A DNA stretch of 54,109 nt from Microcoleus sp. CAWBG506 (GTDB taxonomy: Bacteria > Cyanobacteriota > Cyanobacteriia > Cyanobacteriales > Microcoleaceae), in contig JAHREW010000007.1 in assembly GCA_020883125.1 (NCBI GenBank), forward strand, positions 113,465 to 167,573, read 5' to 3'. Of the stretch, positions 28,244 through 35,241 are shown in pieces. The translations under genes were made by a program, and so were the position numbers. Within the stretch, counting starts at the first letter, position 1; each line of letters opens with the position of its first letter. Below the pieces are notes generated by a model. The model made no database searches. It had not been told where the DNA came from and saw nothing but the letters and a program-made list of their open reading frames with translations.

Positions 28244-28561
28244 CTAGGGTTTACCGAACTGGCGATGGTAGACAATATCTTCTTTTTCGGTTTCTATCTT
28301 CAAGTTCGATCGGGGAAAAGAAACGCACAGCAACACATAACCTTCTGCTTGAAGTTCCGGACTAACCCCCATGCAATCAACCTGCTTAAGTTGACCCTCA
28401 ACAACCTTAGCAGCGCAAGTAGTACAAACCCCCGAATTACAAGAGTTGGGCAAATCAATCCCCGCAGCTAGCGCAGTTTGCAGAATTGGTTGATCTTCCG
28501 GCACTTCTACGGTATAAGTGCTGCCTTGGTGGAGTAATTCAACAGTGTAAGTTTGAGACAT
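28244..28561 (-). CDS. Plant-type [2Fe-2S] ferredoxin
   Basis: This 105-residue electron carrier has the cluster ligands Cys41, Cys46 and Cys49 in SCNSGVCTTCA and Cys79 in VLLCVSFP. An extra Cys63 is present. The CNSGVCTTC loop and C-terminal IETEKEDIVYHRQFGKP differ from the main photosynthetic PetF, so it is a divergent ferredoxin of the type found in several copies in cyanobacteria. Partner enzyme unknown. It is upstream of the small gene at 27975-28178 on the same strand, 65 bases away. Confidence 0.93.
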   Translation of the reverse strand: MSQTYTVELLHQGSTYTVEVPEDQPILQTALAAGIDLPNSCNSGVCTTCAAKVVEGQLKQVDCMGVSPELQAEGYVLLCVSFPRSNLKIETEKEDIVYHRQFGKP

Positions 28562-28691
28562 ATTTCAATTATTCGTTTTAATTCCGAATTGGAATCTACA
28601 GTAGACTTGCAAACAAAGCAACAAGTATTTTACCGCTGTTGGTGATTCTGTGCAACTTTACAAAATTTATAGGAGTTAAGCATGGGCGTCT

Positions 28692-28757
28692 AGAAACCTG
28701 GTTTTTTACGAAAATATTTCATTGTCGCCCGCAGATTCAGTAAAAACCCGGTTTCTT
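28692..28757. repeat. AAACC(T/C)GG hairpin repeat
   Basis: AGAAACCTGGTTTTTTAC and GTAAAAACCCGGTTTCT frame a short stretch. This family recurs at 29379-29561, 33110-33175 and 48570-48635. Confidence 0.8.
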
Positions 28758-28780
28758 TGCATGAACGGCAAGATATGAAT

Positions 28781-29326
28781 TTAACCCAACAACTCATCAA
28801 CAGCCAAACTAAAACCAGACAACACAAGCTGAGTGCTAATTGTAGAACCCAAATTAAAAGTCAACTTTTGAGATTGAGTCATAATCATTATCCAGCGACT
28901 TTCGGGAAAAACAATCCAAACCTCCAGACAACCCGAATCCAAATACTCTTGTGCTTTCAGAAAAATATCTTCAGCAATATCAGTCGGAGAAACTATTTCA
29001 GCAACTAACAGCGGACTTTGAGGAAAAGTAGGAACATCGCCATATTCAGCAACAAGTTCAGCAGTCAGATAAGCAACATCCGGCCGTCGTACTCGCTTGT
29101 TAGTGCGACAAGGAACCTCCGTATAAACTTCGCCACCTTGTCCGCTCGATATCTTGTAATTTCTCCAATAAAAATCTAATCTAGATTGGATGCGACTGTG
29201 TTTTACTGTCATACCATTTTTCTGTGCGATTTGCCCATCTACCCATTCCATCTCGTCAGGTGGACTGGCGATGAAGTCTTCTAGAGAAACATTTTCTGAT
29301 AAAACGGCTGCCATTACCATAGCCAT
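28781..29326 (-). CDS. Uma2-family (DUF820) endonuclease-like protein
   Basis: This 181-residue Uma2 gene has intact-looking active-site strands: RRPDVAYL near residue 80 and LLVAEIVSPTD near 106-116, and the later KAQEYLDSGCLEVWIVFPES. The ATG at 29326 has AGGGAG seven bases upstream. It is unlinked to the two Uma2 genes at 18 kb and belongs to a different subgroup (MEWVDGQIAQKNGMTVKHS). Confidence 0.9.
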   Translation of the reverse strand: MAMVMAAVLSENVSLEDFIASPPDEMEWVDGQIAQKNGMTVKHSRIQSRLDFYWRNYKISSGQGGEVYTEVPCRTNKRVRRPDVAYLTAELVAEYGDVPTFPQSPLLVAEIVSPTDIAEDIFLKAQEYLDSGCLEVWIVFPESRWIMIMTQSQKLTFNLGSTISTQLVLSGFSLAVDELLG

Positions 29327-29378
29327 TTACTCCCTTTTGCAGAATTCACTAATATTATACAGAACTTAGGCGCGTGCT

Positions 29379-29561
29379 GGGCTAGAAACCCGGTTTCTAC
29401 GAGTTTCGCATTAACCAACGAGAAATATAGTCAGAAACCAGGTTTCTGAAGTCTGCGTGCATCACTGAACTGGGCTAGAAACCCGGTTTCTACGAGTTTC
29501 GCATTAACCAACGAGAAATATAGTCAGAAACCAGGTTTCTGAAGTCTGCGTGCATCACTGA
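29379..29561. repeat. Tandem duplication of an about 90-bp hairpin element
   Basis: Two nearly perfect direct copies run CTGGGCTAGAAACCCGG through AAACCAGGTTTCTGAAG to GCATCACTGAA. Each copy contains inverted arms AGAAACCCGGTTTCT and AGAAACCAGGTTTCT. Confidence 0.9.
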
Positions 29562-29616
29562 AAAAAAATGCGAAAAACCTCTATCTGCTACTAATTTATC
29601 GCTCCAAATTCTCAAT

Positions 29617-30798
29617 CTACTCAATATTAATTTGATGAGGAGGTTTTGGTTGATTCCGATTATCATCCTTCAAAGTTTTGCGCCCCGACGAAGCATAATC
29701 CTTATACAAATCCACCAACATCTTTGTCAACTGCTGTAAAGAAAGCGTTTCCCCATTAATTTGAGATTTCATATAAGTTTTTAGCACTTCAATATAAGCC
29801 AAACCGAGAGCAAGGGTGAGAGTAGCCGCCGTTGCACCAGAGATAGCGCCACCCACAATTGTACCCGCACCCGGAATCATTTTAATCAAATTAGTCACAA
29901 TACTTCTGCCAACAGCAGTCACCCCACCAGCACCGCTAATTGCCGACAGCATCGCCGAGATAAATCCCTTATCAAAGGGCATTCCAAAAATCACAGTAAT
30001 ATTCGCAATCATTGCCGTTTGCATCGTCATCAAAATTGGCGCATCAGCAAAAGGTACAGGAGTCGCACCGATAATTGCAGAACCTGCAACATAGGCACTT
30101 AGATACTTAAATGCCATGTCAGATTTGAGTCCAATATTAGCAATTTGCTCTTTGACAAAGGCTTTTTTAGCTACTTCTGGTAGCAGTTGAAAAGTTGCAT
30201 CAACTAACTTATCTAAACCGTGAGATTTTACTGTATAATCCTCATCAATTTCTTCCGGTTCCGCCATCACAGGGATAACTTGACTTACTGGCAGATTCAT
30301 GTGTTCCAGTTGCTTGAAAAACTCGCTAGGCTTTTTAGATGTCGTCTGAGTGAGAACTAAAATAACTGGTACATCGATGATTTCCATTTCTCTTAACCAG
30401 CCTTCCTCCACGGATTCTATTCGATTTGCGCCGTGATTGATGCAGTACCAGATGACGTGAATGTGTTCTTTGGGGTGCAGGAGTCTTTGGTCTTCAATTA
30501 GTTTAGCAACGTTTAATTGAATAATTTTAATTTGTTCGGCGTTGAGTTCGAGTCCGGGAGTGTCGTAAACTGCGATCGGGCAATTCGGTTTGGTATATTG
30601 GCGGATACCTTGAGTGACGGGGCGGCCGACTCCGGTTTCTGCTAAGCGCTGGCGAAAAACTGCATTAATCAGGGTACTTTTGCCGACTCCGGTTTTGCCG
30701 ATGACTAAAACATTGCACTGTCCCACGTTATTTTCTGCGTCTTTGAAAGCATCGTAGCTGTTGTTTAAAAGGTCATCTAGGGAAAAGTCGTCTGACAT
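29617..30798 (-). CDS. Era-like GTPase with C-terminal DUF697-type membrane region
   Basis: This 393-residue protein has an N-terminal GTPase domain: G1 GKTGVGKS at 34-41, switch region TQGIRQY, G3 DTPG at 79-82. The G4 position reads LTQT instead of NKxD, so guanine specificity may be relaxed. The C-terminal half is hydrophobic and Gly-rich (ISAMLSAISGAGGVTAVGR, MIPGAGTIVGGAISGATAA), as in DUF697 membrane-associated GTPases. The ATG at 30798 gives MSDDFSLDDLL. It is monocistronic. Role unknown. Confidence 0.9.
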   Translation of the reverse strand: MSDDFSLDDLLNNSYDAFKDAENNVGQCNVLVIGKTGVGKSTLINAVFRQRLAETGVGRPVTQGIRQYTKPNCPIAVYDTPGLELNAEQIKIIQLNVAKLIEDQRLLHPKEHIHVIWYCINHGANRIESVEEGWLREMEIIDVPVILVLTQTTSKKPSEFFKQLEHMNLPVSQVIPVMAEPEEIDEDYTVKSHGLDKLVDATFQLLPEVAKKAFVKEQIANIGLKSDMAFKYLSAYVAGSAIIGATPVPFADAPILMTMQTAMIANITVIFGMPFDKGFISAMLSAISGAGGVTAVGRSIVTNLIKMIPGAGTIVGGAISGATAATLTLALGLAYIEVLKTYMKSQINGETLSLQQLTKMLVDLYKDYASSGRKTLKDDNRNQPKPPHQINIE

Positions 30799-30969
30799 GG
30801 CGGTTTCTAGAATGATGGGATATTAAGGATTAAGCATTCATTTTTAATTTTAAGCCCACCGAATAGAATTCGGGGCTACACAAACAAAGTCCGCCTTCGC
30901 GGACTGAGAAGTCTCAAATATATTGTAGCAATTTGATTTCAGAACCAGTGGAAAGGATATCTAATTCAA

Positions 30970-31467
30970 TTATTCAATATTCTCATGATTTTCAGAGCGA
31001 TCGCACTCAGGCGGTAAAAAATCAAGATTAAGAACTTCTTCTCCAGTAAAGGGAGACTCTGGGGAAAATGTCGCAATAGATAAACCTGTTTCATCTGCGG
31101 CTAATTCCCTAGCATCTCGATAAGATTCATTAAAGATTTCTTGAAAAAAACGATATAAACTAGGACTGGTTTTGAAGGTATCTCCGATGCGTTTACGATG
31201 TTCGCGAATGGTGTAAACCCAACTATTTGTTCGTTTTTCAGGCTGATATTTATACTTAAGTAAGTGCATTAAAAGTACCCTCAAATTACTTTTTAAAGCA
31301 TTTTTATCGCTTCTCCCCATACTTTCCAGTTCCTCTAGTAAGTTCTCTAAATCTATTTCAGAAAACTTTCCCTCTTTTAATAAGTTGATATTTGTCTGTA
31401 ACCACAGATAAAAATCCCGTTCATAAAGAGATGTTATTGCAGTTGTTATTGATTGGATAGTTGTCAT
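30970..31467 (-). CDS. DUF29 family protein
   Basis: The 165-residue product carries the DUF29 pattern: YERDFYLWLQTNINLL, the acidic DLENLLEELESMG and LLMHLLKYKYQP followed by WVYTIREHRKRI. DUF29 proteins are abundant in cyanobacteria and of unknown function. It lies downstream of the toxin-immunity pair on the same strand, 155 bases after it, with no sign of joint function. Confidence 0.92.
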   Translation of the reverse strand: MTTIQSITTAITSLYERDFYLWLQTNINLLKEGKFSEIDLENLLEELESMGRSDKNALKSNLRVLLMHLLKYKYQPEKRTNSWVYTIREHRKRIGDTFKTSPSLYRFFQEIFNESYRDARELAADETGLSIATFSPESPFTGEEVLNLDFLPPECDRSENHENIE

Positions 31468-31622
31468 TTATTTGACTCCCTTTCTTGGTCATAATTTAGT
31501 TTAAGCTAGTAAGCGATCGAAATTGATGCTAAAACCGATCAGGATTTGTTGGCTGCTGGCGGTTTCGCCGGATCTACTCGTTTTTACAAATCGGTTTCAG
31601 AACTTGCCTGTATGATGTTCGA

Positions 31623-32006
31623 TCAAACCTTCACCAATGGCGCAAACTCCTCTAACTTCAATTGTAAGTCATCCACCAGCATTAAACGATACCTTTCGGT
31701 AGTTTTCAACTTGTGGAGAACATAACTAGCAAACTCATCTCGCCACTTTTTTCTATCAAGTTCATTCGAGATGTTCAGCGCTCTGATTGATAGGTTGTAA
31801 GGGTATTCTTCAAAGTTGAGCTCTTTATCATTTTCAAAATCATGCTTTCCTACTGTAAGAGTGATTGTTGAGTTACGAAACTCATACCAGTTGTCAGTAC
31901 CATCAGAAAAAAGCTCAAGTTTTAGAGCCAATATAAACTCTAATTCTTTGATTAAATGTTCGATTTCCTGTGGAAAGTCTACAAAAATATCTAGTGTGCG
32001 AGACAT
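31623..32006 (-). CDS. Candidate immunity protein for the adjacent CdiA-CT-like toxin
   Basis: I do not recognise a named family. The 127-residue protein is soluble and acidic, with an alternating strand-helix pattern (TLDIFVDFPQEIEHLIKELE, YEFRNSTITLTVGKHDF, YPYNLSIRALN). It begins 11 bases after the toxin gene stop; its AAAGGAGG ribosome site touches that stop, so the two are tightly coupled. Small size, acidity and position just downstream of a nuclease toxin domain are the usual marks of an immunity gene. The immunity role is inference. Confidence 0.6.
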   Translation of the reverse strand: MSRTLDIFVDFPQEIEHLIKELEFILALKLELFSDGTDNWYEFRNSTITLTVGKHDFENDKELNFEEYPYNLSIRALNISNELDRKKWRDEFASYVLHKLKTTERYRLMLVDDLQLKLEEFAPLVKV

Positions 32007-32017
32007 AAAAACCTCCT

Positions 32018-32455
32018 TTATTGAAACTCAGTAAAAGTGATGTCATAGATATCGCCAATAATTCGGACGCTATCAATTTTTCCGCGTGTAATATTTTTCG
32101 CCCTCTGCAAACCTCGTTCAGCCTCAGCCTTTATCAACCCAGACACCCTAGCATCTATAATTATATCCCTAGCTTGTCCCCCTCGTCTAATCGAGTTGTT
32201 GATCTGATTTTTTACTGTAGCGCTTGTAGCACCGGCATCCAGACTTTTGAATTCAGTGAATTTTCCATCTACCTCAGCATCGGGATTTCTACCTCCATCG
32301 GTTTTTTCCACCAAGGCTTTAACATTCTTTCCCTCTCTTTCCAGAAATTCAGCAATCGCTCTTTCGGTTGCAGCAAAAGCTCTTTCTGATTCATCAATAC
32401 TGCCACAATTAGCCAAATTTTGCTTAGGGGTTTGGTTAGTCCCGTTATTCACCAT
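32018..32455 (-). CDS. Orphan CdiA C-terminal-like nuclease toxin domain
   Basis: This 145-residue protein resembles the C-terminal tRNase toxin domains of contact-dependent inhibition proteins (CdiA_C type, PD-(D/E)XK fold). Visible marks are the helix ERAIAEFLEREGKNVKALVE, then Asp59 in RNPDAEVDG, Glu68-x-Lys70 in FTEFKSL, and ARDIIIDARVSG with VRIIGDIYDITF at the end. There is no N-terminal filament or secretion part: the frame opens at residue 1 with a linker-like NNGTNQTPKQN, and no Shine-Dalgarno site is clear. It therefore looks like an orphan toxin cassette, or a captured intracellular nuclease, with the immunity candidate immediately downstream. Confidence 0.7.
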   Translation of the reverse strand: MVNNGTNQTPKQNLANCGSIDESERAFAATERAIAEFLEREGKNVKALVEKTDGGRNPDAEVDGKFTEFKSLDAGATSATVKNQINNSIRRGGQARDIIIDARVSGLIKAEAERGLQRAKNITRGKIDSVRIIGDIYDITFTEFQ

Positions 32456-32529
32456 TTTTGGTTATTTAAAATTTTGGTGAATTATCGCACATTATGAGCC
32501 AAGTCACTTGAGAAAAAGAACCGGGTTTC

Positions 32530-32748
32530 TCACTTAGTCAATACAATGATTCCTCTTCCATCAGGTTCTACTATTACCCTAATACTCACACTATCTCTAG
32601 TTCCTTCAATATGCCATCTTACGGGCTTACCAGCAATGAAGTTACTTAAACTTTTAGCAAAGACTTAAGATAAGTATAAACAATGTATTGTATTTTCCAA
32701 GCTGTTTTGAGGGTCTTGCAAAATCACAAATCTTTTAAAAACAATCAT
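32530..32748 (-). pseudogene. Small gene broken by an in-frame TAA
   Basis: A GGAGG site precedes ATG at 32748, opening MIVFKRFVILQDPQNSLEN. A TAA at codon 28 (32665-32667) interrupts the frame, which then continues for 44 codons ([34 protein letters not shown]) to a TGA at 32530. The same frame carries coding-like sequence on both sides, so one nonsense change in a 72-residue gene is likely. Family unknown. Confidence 0.55.
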
Positions 32749-32837
32749 TGTAAATACCTCCAATTAATTGATATAAAACTTTCAGGTAAGATGTAAAACA
32801 CCATTTGATTATCTTCCCTAAAACTGCGCGATCGCAC

Positions 32838-32973
32838 CTAATAAAGCCGAGTAAAAACATAATCTGCCAACTCAATCAAAGCCTACTTCGACTCCGACGG
32901 CGGGAACCCCACCAAACGCATAACCGCAGACTGATCGGACTTAGCCTGTAATTCCCGCGATCGCCTGGGATGT
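32838..32973 (-). pseudogene. C-terminal relic of a polyprenyl diphosphate synthase
   Basis: On the minus strand a short frame reads SRELQAKSDQSA, then GFPPSESK, an in-frame TAG, and ALIELADYVFTRLY before a stop. The end closely resembles the C-terminus of solanesyl/polyprenyl diphosphate synthases, where PPSE...ALI.MADYV.SRLY is typical. No upstream catalytic part is present, so it is a decayed fragment. Confidence 0.5.
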
Positions 32974-33109
32974 TTGAAAGGTTACTCATGGGCTTAACAA
33001 GGGATAGAAAGGGAAGCACATTGAGAAATTATAACTGTTGCAGTCGAGCTTGAACCAATTTTTGAATATTTGTGGCAGAGATCGGATTTATGAGAGTTAC
33101 GCACAGCAA

Positions 33110-33175
33110 AGAAACCGGGTTTTTTACTTAGTTAAAGGCTGGGATGCCGTATTTTCGCAAAAAAACCCGGTTTCT
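33110..33175. repeat. AAACCCGG hairpin repeat
   Basis: Arms AGAAACCGGGTTTTTTAC-like and AAAAAACCCGGTTTCT flank about 40 bases. It lies directly downstream of the convergent end of the 147-residue gene. Confidence 0.8.
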
Positions 33176-33199
33176 AATCACCCGTGTTTTAGTCATAAT

Positions 33200-33643
33200 T
33201 TAAAAATGTTCCAGCAGAGATTTCTCTTGTGCATAAACCTTTCGCAGCGACTCCAGGGCGATCGCCCCCAACATCAATTTAATCACCCCCACCAAATTTC
33301 CCCACTCGAACAATTCAGAAACAGAAACAGCTTTCTGAAATCTATCCGCATAGAAATCTACCCAAAAATCCGGTGCAAATCTCTCCTTGAGACTCGCCAT
33401 CCGCCGCTTCCAATAACCAAAATCTAAACCAGAGGGCGATTCCACTCCCACCACTGGCGGTAAGTCGGCATAACTCACAAACCGACTCATACCTTGGGCG
33501 TGCACGTACAGGATATGCGCCCAGCACTCGAAGCGATATATTTGTTCTACCTTGATTTTCAGCAGCCGCGCGATCGCCTCTTTTGTCACAAACCGGCTCA
33601 ATCTGTTTCTGGGGGTTGATTTTCGCGAAAATTTTGTTAACAT
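33200..33643 (-). CDS. Module A: 147-residue protein divergent from XRE regulators
   Basis: I do not recognise a named family. The ATG at 33643 starts MLTKFSRKSTPR, the exact start of its near-identical paralogue at 38728-39171; the longer frame to 33823 is not conserved there. The segment FVTKEAIARLLKIKVEQIYRFECW looks like a helix-turn-helix, and the rest contains LDFGYWKRRMASLKERF and a hydrophobic helix VGVIKLMLGAIALESL. It is transcribed divergently from an array of 70-residue XRE regulators, and this head-to-head layout is repeated at 38.7-39.8 kb. A regulatory or DNA-binding role is inference. Confidence 0.72.
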   Translation of the reverse strand: MLTKFSRKSTPRNRLSRFVTKEAIARLLKIKVEQIYRFECWAHILYVHAQGMSRFVSYADLPPVVGVESPSGLDFGYWKRRMASLKERFAPDFWVDFYADRFQKAVSVSELFEWGNLVGVIKLMLGAIALESLRKVYAQEKSLLEHF

Positions 33644-33798
33644 GATAAACAAATCCTTTATAAAGACCACAAACCTTTGTAAAGAGTACATCCTTCGTAA
33701 AAAGCACAAACTTTTGTAAAGGGACTCAATTTGAATAGGCGATCGTCTTTCAGTTTTGCAGACCTTGGGGCGATCGCTTTTTATGATCGAACCATTAT

Positions 33799-33816
33799 AT
33801 GATGGTGTACCATCAT
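33799..33816. promoter_or_regulatory. Palindromic operator candidate upstream of the first XRE gene
   Basis: ATGATGGTGTACCATCAT is an eight-base inverted repeat with a two-base centre. It lies 10 bases before the XRE start at 33826. The identical site precedes the third XRE gene, so it probably binds one of these regulators. Confidence 0.5.
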
Positions 33817-33825
33817 TTGTCAAGT

Positions 33826-34038
33826 ATGGGTTTAGTCAGGTTAAAAGTCAGAGAATTCGCTGCTGAGAAAGGCTGGACGCTGAAAGAGGTTTCAGAGCGA
33901 TCGGGAGTCATCTACAGCACCGTCAGACACTACGCCCGCTGTCCGGGGGTGTCAACTATTGATTTCATTTCCATACACAAATTGGCCCGCACCTTTGATG
34001 TAATGATTGAAGATTTGGTGGAAATTGTGCAGGAATAG
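33826..34038 (+). CDS. Module A: XRE-family mini-regulator, copy 1
   Basis: This 70-residue Cro/C1-type helix-turn-helix protein consists of little more than the DNA-binding domain: VREFAAEKGWTLKEVSERSG, then VIYSTVRHYARCPG as recognition helix, and IHKLARTFDVMIEDLVEIV. The ATG at 33826 gives MGLVRLKV, the start shared by all five paralogues. Its protein is identical to copy 3 at 34360 although the DNA differs at ten third positions. Size and fold match controller proteins of restriction-modification systems. Confidence 0.85.
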   Translation: MGLVRLKVREFAAEKGWTLKEVSERSGVIYSTVRHYARCPGVSTIDFISIHKLARTFDVMIEDLVEIVQE

Positions 34039-34090
34039 GCGATCGCTCTTTACAATAAAATTATTCAAAACTAAATCTAGTGGTCTGTCA

Positions 34091-34303
34091 ATGGGTTTAA
34101 TTAGATTGCGGGTTAGAGAATTTGCTGGTGAGAAAGGCTGGACGATTAAAGAGGTTTCTGACCGATCGGGAGTCAACTACAGCACCCTCAGTACCTATTC
34201 ACGTTCTCCGGGAATGGCAATGGTTGATTTTACTTGTTTGTTGAAATTGGCACGTACTTTTGATGTGATGGTGGAAGATTTGGTTGAGGTCGTCAAAGAA
34301 TAG
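34091..34303 (+). CDS. Module A: XRE-family mini-regulator, copy 2
   Basis: Another 70-residue XRE protein, start MGLIRLRVREFAGEKGW at 34091, with recognition part NYSTLSTYSRSPG. It is a different subtype from copies 1 and 3 and differs from the module B protein at 39589 by a single Asp/Glu change. Upstream it carries CTAAATCTAGTGGTCTGTCA, also present before 39589, in place of the palindrome. Spacing from copy 1 is 52 bases. Confidence 0.85.
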   Translation: MGLIRLRVREFAGEKGWTIKEVSDRSGVNYSTLSTYSRSPGMAMVDFTCLLKLARTFDVMVEDLVEVVKE

Positions 34304-34332
34304 GCGATCGCTTTTTACGATCGAACCATCCT

Positions 34333-34350
34333 ATGATGGTGTACCATCAT
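34333..34350. promoter_or_regulatory. Palindromic operator candidate upstream of the third XRE gene
   Basis: An exact second copy of ATGATGGTGTACCATCAT, again 10 bases before the XRE start. Confidence 0.5.
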
Positions 34351-34359
34351 TTGTCAAGT

Positions 34360-34572
34360 ATGGGTTTAGTCAGGTTAAAAGTCAGAGAATTCGCTGCGGA
34401 GAAAGGCTGGACGCTGAAAGAGGTTTCAGAGCGATCGGGCGTGATATACAGCACCGTCAGACACTACGCCCGATGTCCAGGGGTGTCAACTATTGACTTC
34501 ATTTCCATACACAAATTAGCCCGCACCTTTGATGTGATGATTGAAGACTTGGTGGAAATTGTGCAGGAATAA
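34360..34572 (+). CDS. Module A: XRE-family mini-regulator, copy 3
   Basis: This 70-residue XRE protein is identical in sequence to copy 1, while ten codons and the stop differ only by silent changes. The upstream 25 bases including the palindrome are also kept. It is the last XRE gene before the restriction-modification enzyme and lies 64 bases from a convergent small gene. Confidence 0.85.
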   Translation: MGLVRLKVREFAAEKGWTLKEVSERSGVIYSTVRHYARCPGVSTIDFISIHKLARTFDVMIEDLVEIVQE

Positions 34573-34596
34573 CGGACATATTTACATTCAAACAAA

Positions 34597-34618
34597 GCGC
34601 CTGAATTACTCCAGACGC
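34597..34618. terminator. Bidirectional hairpin between convergent genes
   Basis: GCGCCTGAA and a near-complementary CCAGACGC pair around ATTACT, with A/T-rich flanks on the side serving the minus-strand gene. A related hairpin ends the atp operon. Confidence 0.5.
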
Positions 34619-34636
34619 GATCGAACTTTTATCAAT

Positions 34637-35011
34637 TCAATATTGCTCAACAGTGGCCAACATCTGATTTACAGACTCACCACTTTGCAGCATTTCCCAA
34701 TCAGAAGTAATCGGTTGGAAAGAACAGTAGCACAGCACAATTCGCAAGTCAGTATCAAAGGAAGAAAACTGGTGAACGCTAGTAACTATCCAATCTCCAT
34801 CTTTCCCGTGAGTTACTCCATTACCAGAGTCAGAGAGATTGTCGTAGTCGCGGGTTCTGTCCCCAGGCTGCGGAAGAATTGGGTTTTCTTCCCAACTCCA
34901 GTTTTCCCACAGAATATCAGTTAAACCGCCCCTCGGCACAAGCTGGCGTTCTTCCCAACCAGGAGCACTCATGGTTTCGGCTTTATAGACAATCCAGATT
35001 TTTTTTGCCAT
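34637..35011 (-). CDS. Hypothetical protein (124 aa)
   Basis: I do not recognise this family. The ATG at 35011 (MAKKIWIVYKAETMSAPGW) is supported by GGGAGG five bases upstream; the longer frame to 35095 lacks such a site. The protein is soluble, rich in Trp and Asp (WENWSWEENP, SDSGNGVTHGKDGDW). It lies between module A and the restriction-modification gene, on the opposite strand. A further short conserved-looking frame ends 17 bases upstream. Confidence 0.7.
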   Translation of the reverse strand: MAKKIWIVYKAETMSAPGWEERQLVPRGGLTDILWENWSWEENPILPQPGDRTRDYDNLSDSGNGVTHGKDGDWIVTSVHQFSSFDTDLRIVLCYCSFQPITSDWEMLQSGESVNQMLATVEQY

Positions 35012-35027
35012 CTTTCCTCCCTTTGCT

Positions 35028-35183
35028 TTAATCTTGGTAATCTTGCCATGTATCCTGAAACGAGGTTTGTTCCCCATCAAACACGCAGGCCACATCAGGA
35101 GGGCTTTTGCGGCTGACTCGGATTTCTTTTAACCGCCAGTTGTATTTTTCGCCGCGCGTACTTTTATTTTCTTTTGTTTGACA
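35028..35183 (-). pseudogene. Short frame lacking a start, possibly 5'-truncated gene
   Basis: On the minus strand an open frame reads STRGEKYNWRLKEIRVSRKS, then PPDVACVFDGEQTSFQDTWQDY and a stop at 35028. It looks coding, but upstream only a stop codon and no ATG, GTG or TTG are found. Either the 5' end was lost when the neighbouring restriction-modification gene arrived, or an unusual start is used. Confidence 0.4.
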
Positions 35184-35241
35184 TTACAAGATTCACAATA
35201 TCACTTAAAATTAAATCAGCAATTTGCTTTAGCCACTCCCC

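Noticed and set aside
33644..33823. Longer form of the 147-residue protein
   Set aside because: The paralogue at 38728 shares sequence only from MLTKFSRK onward, and the extension would cover the divergent promoter and the palindrome.
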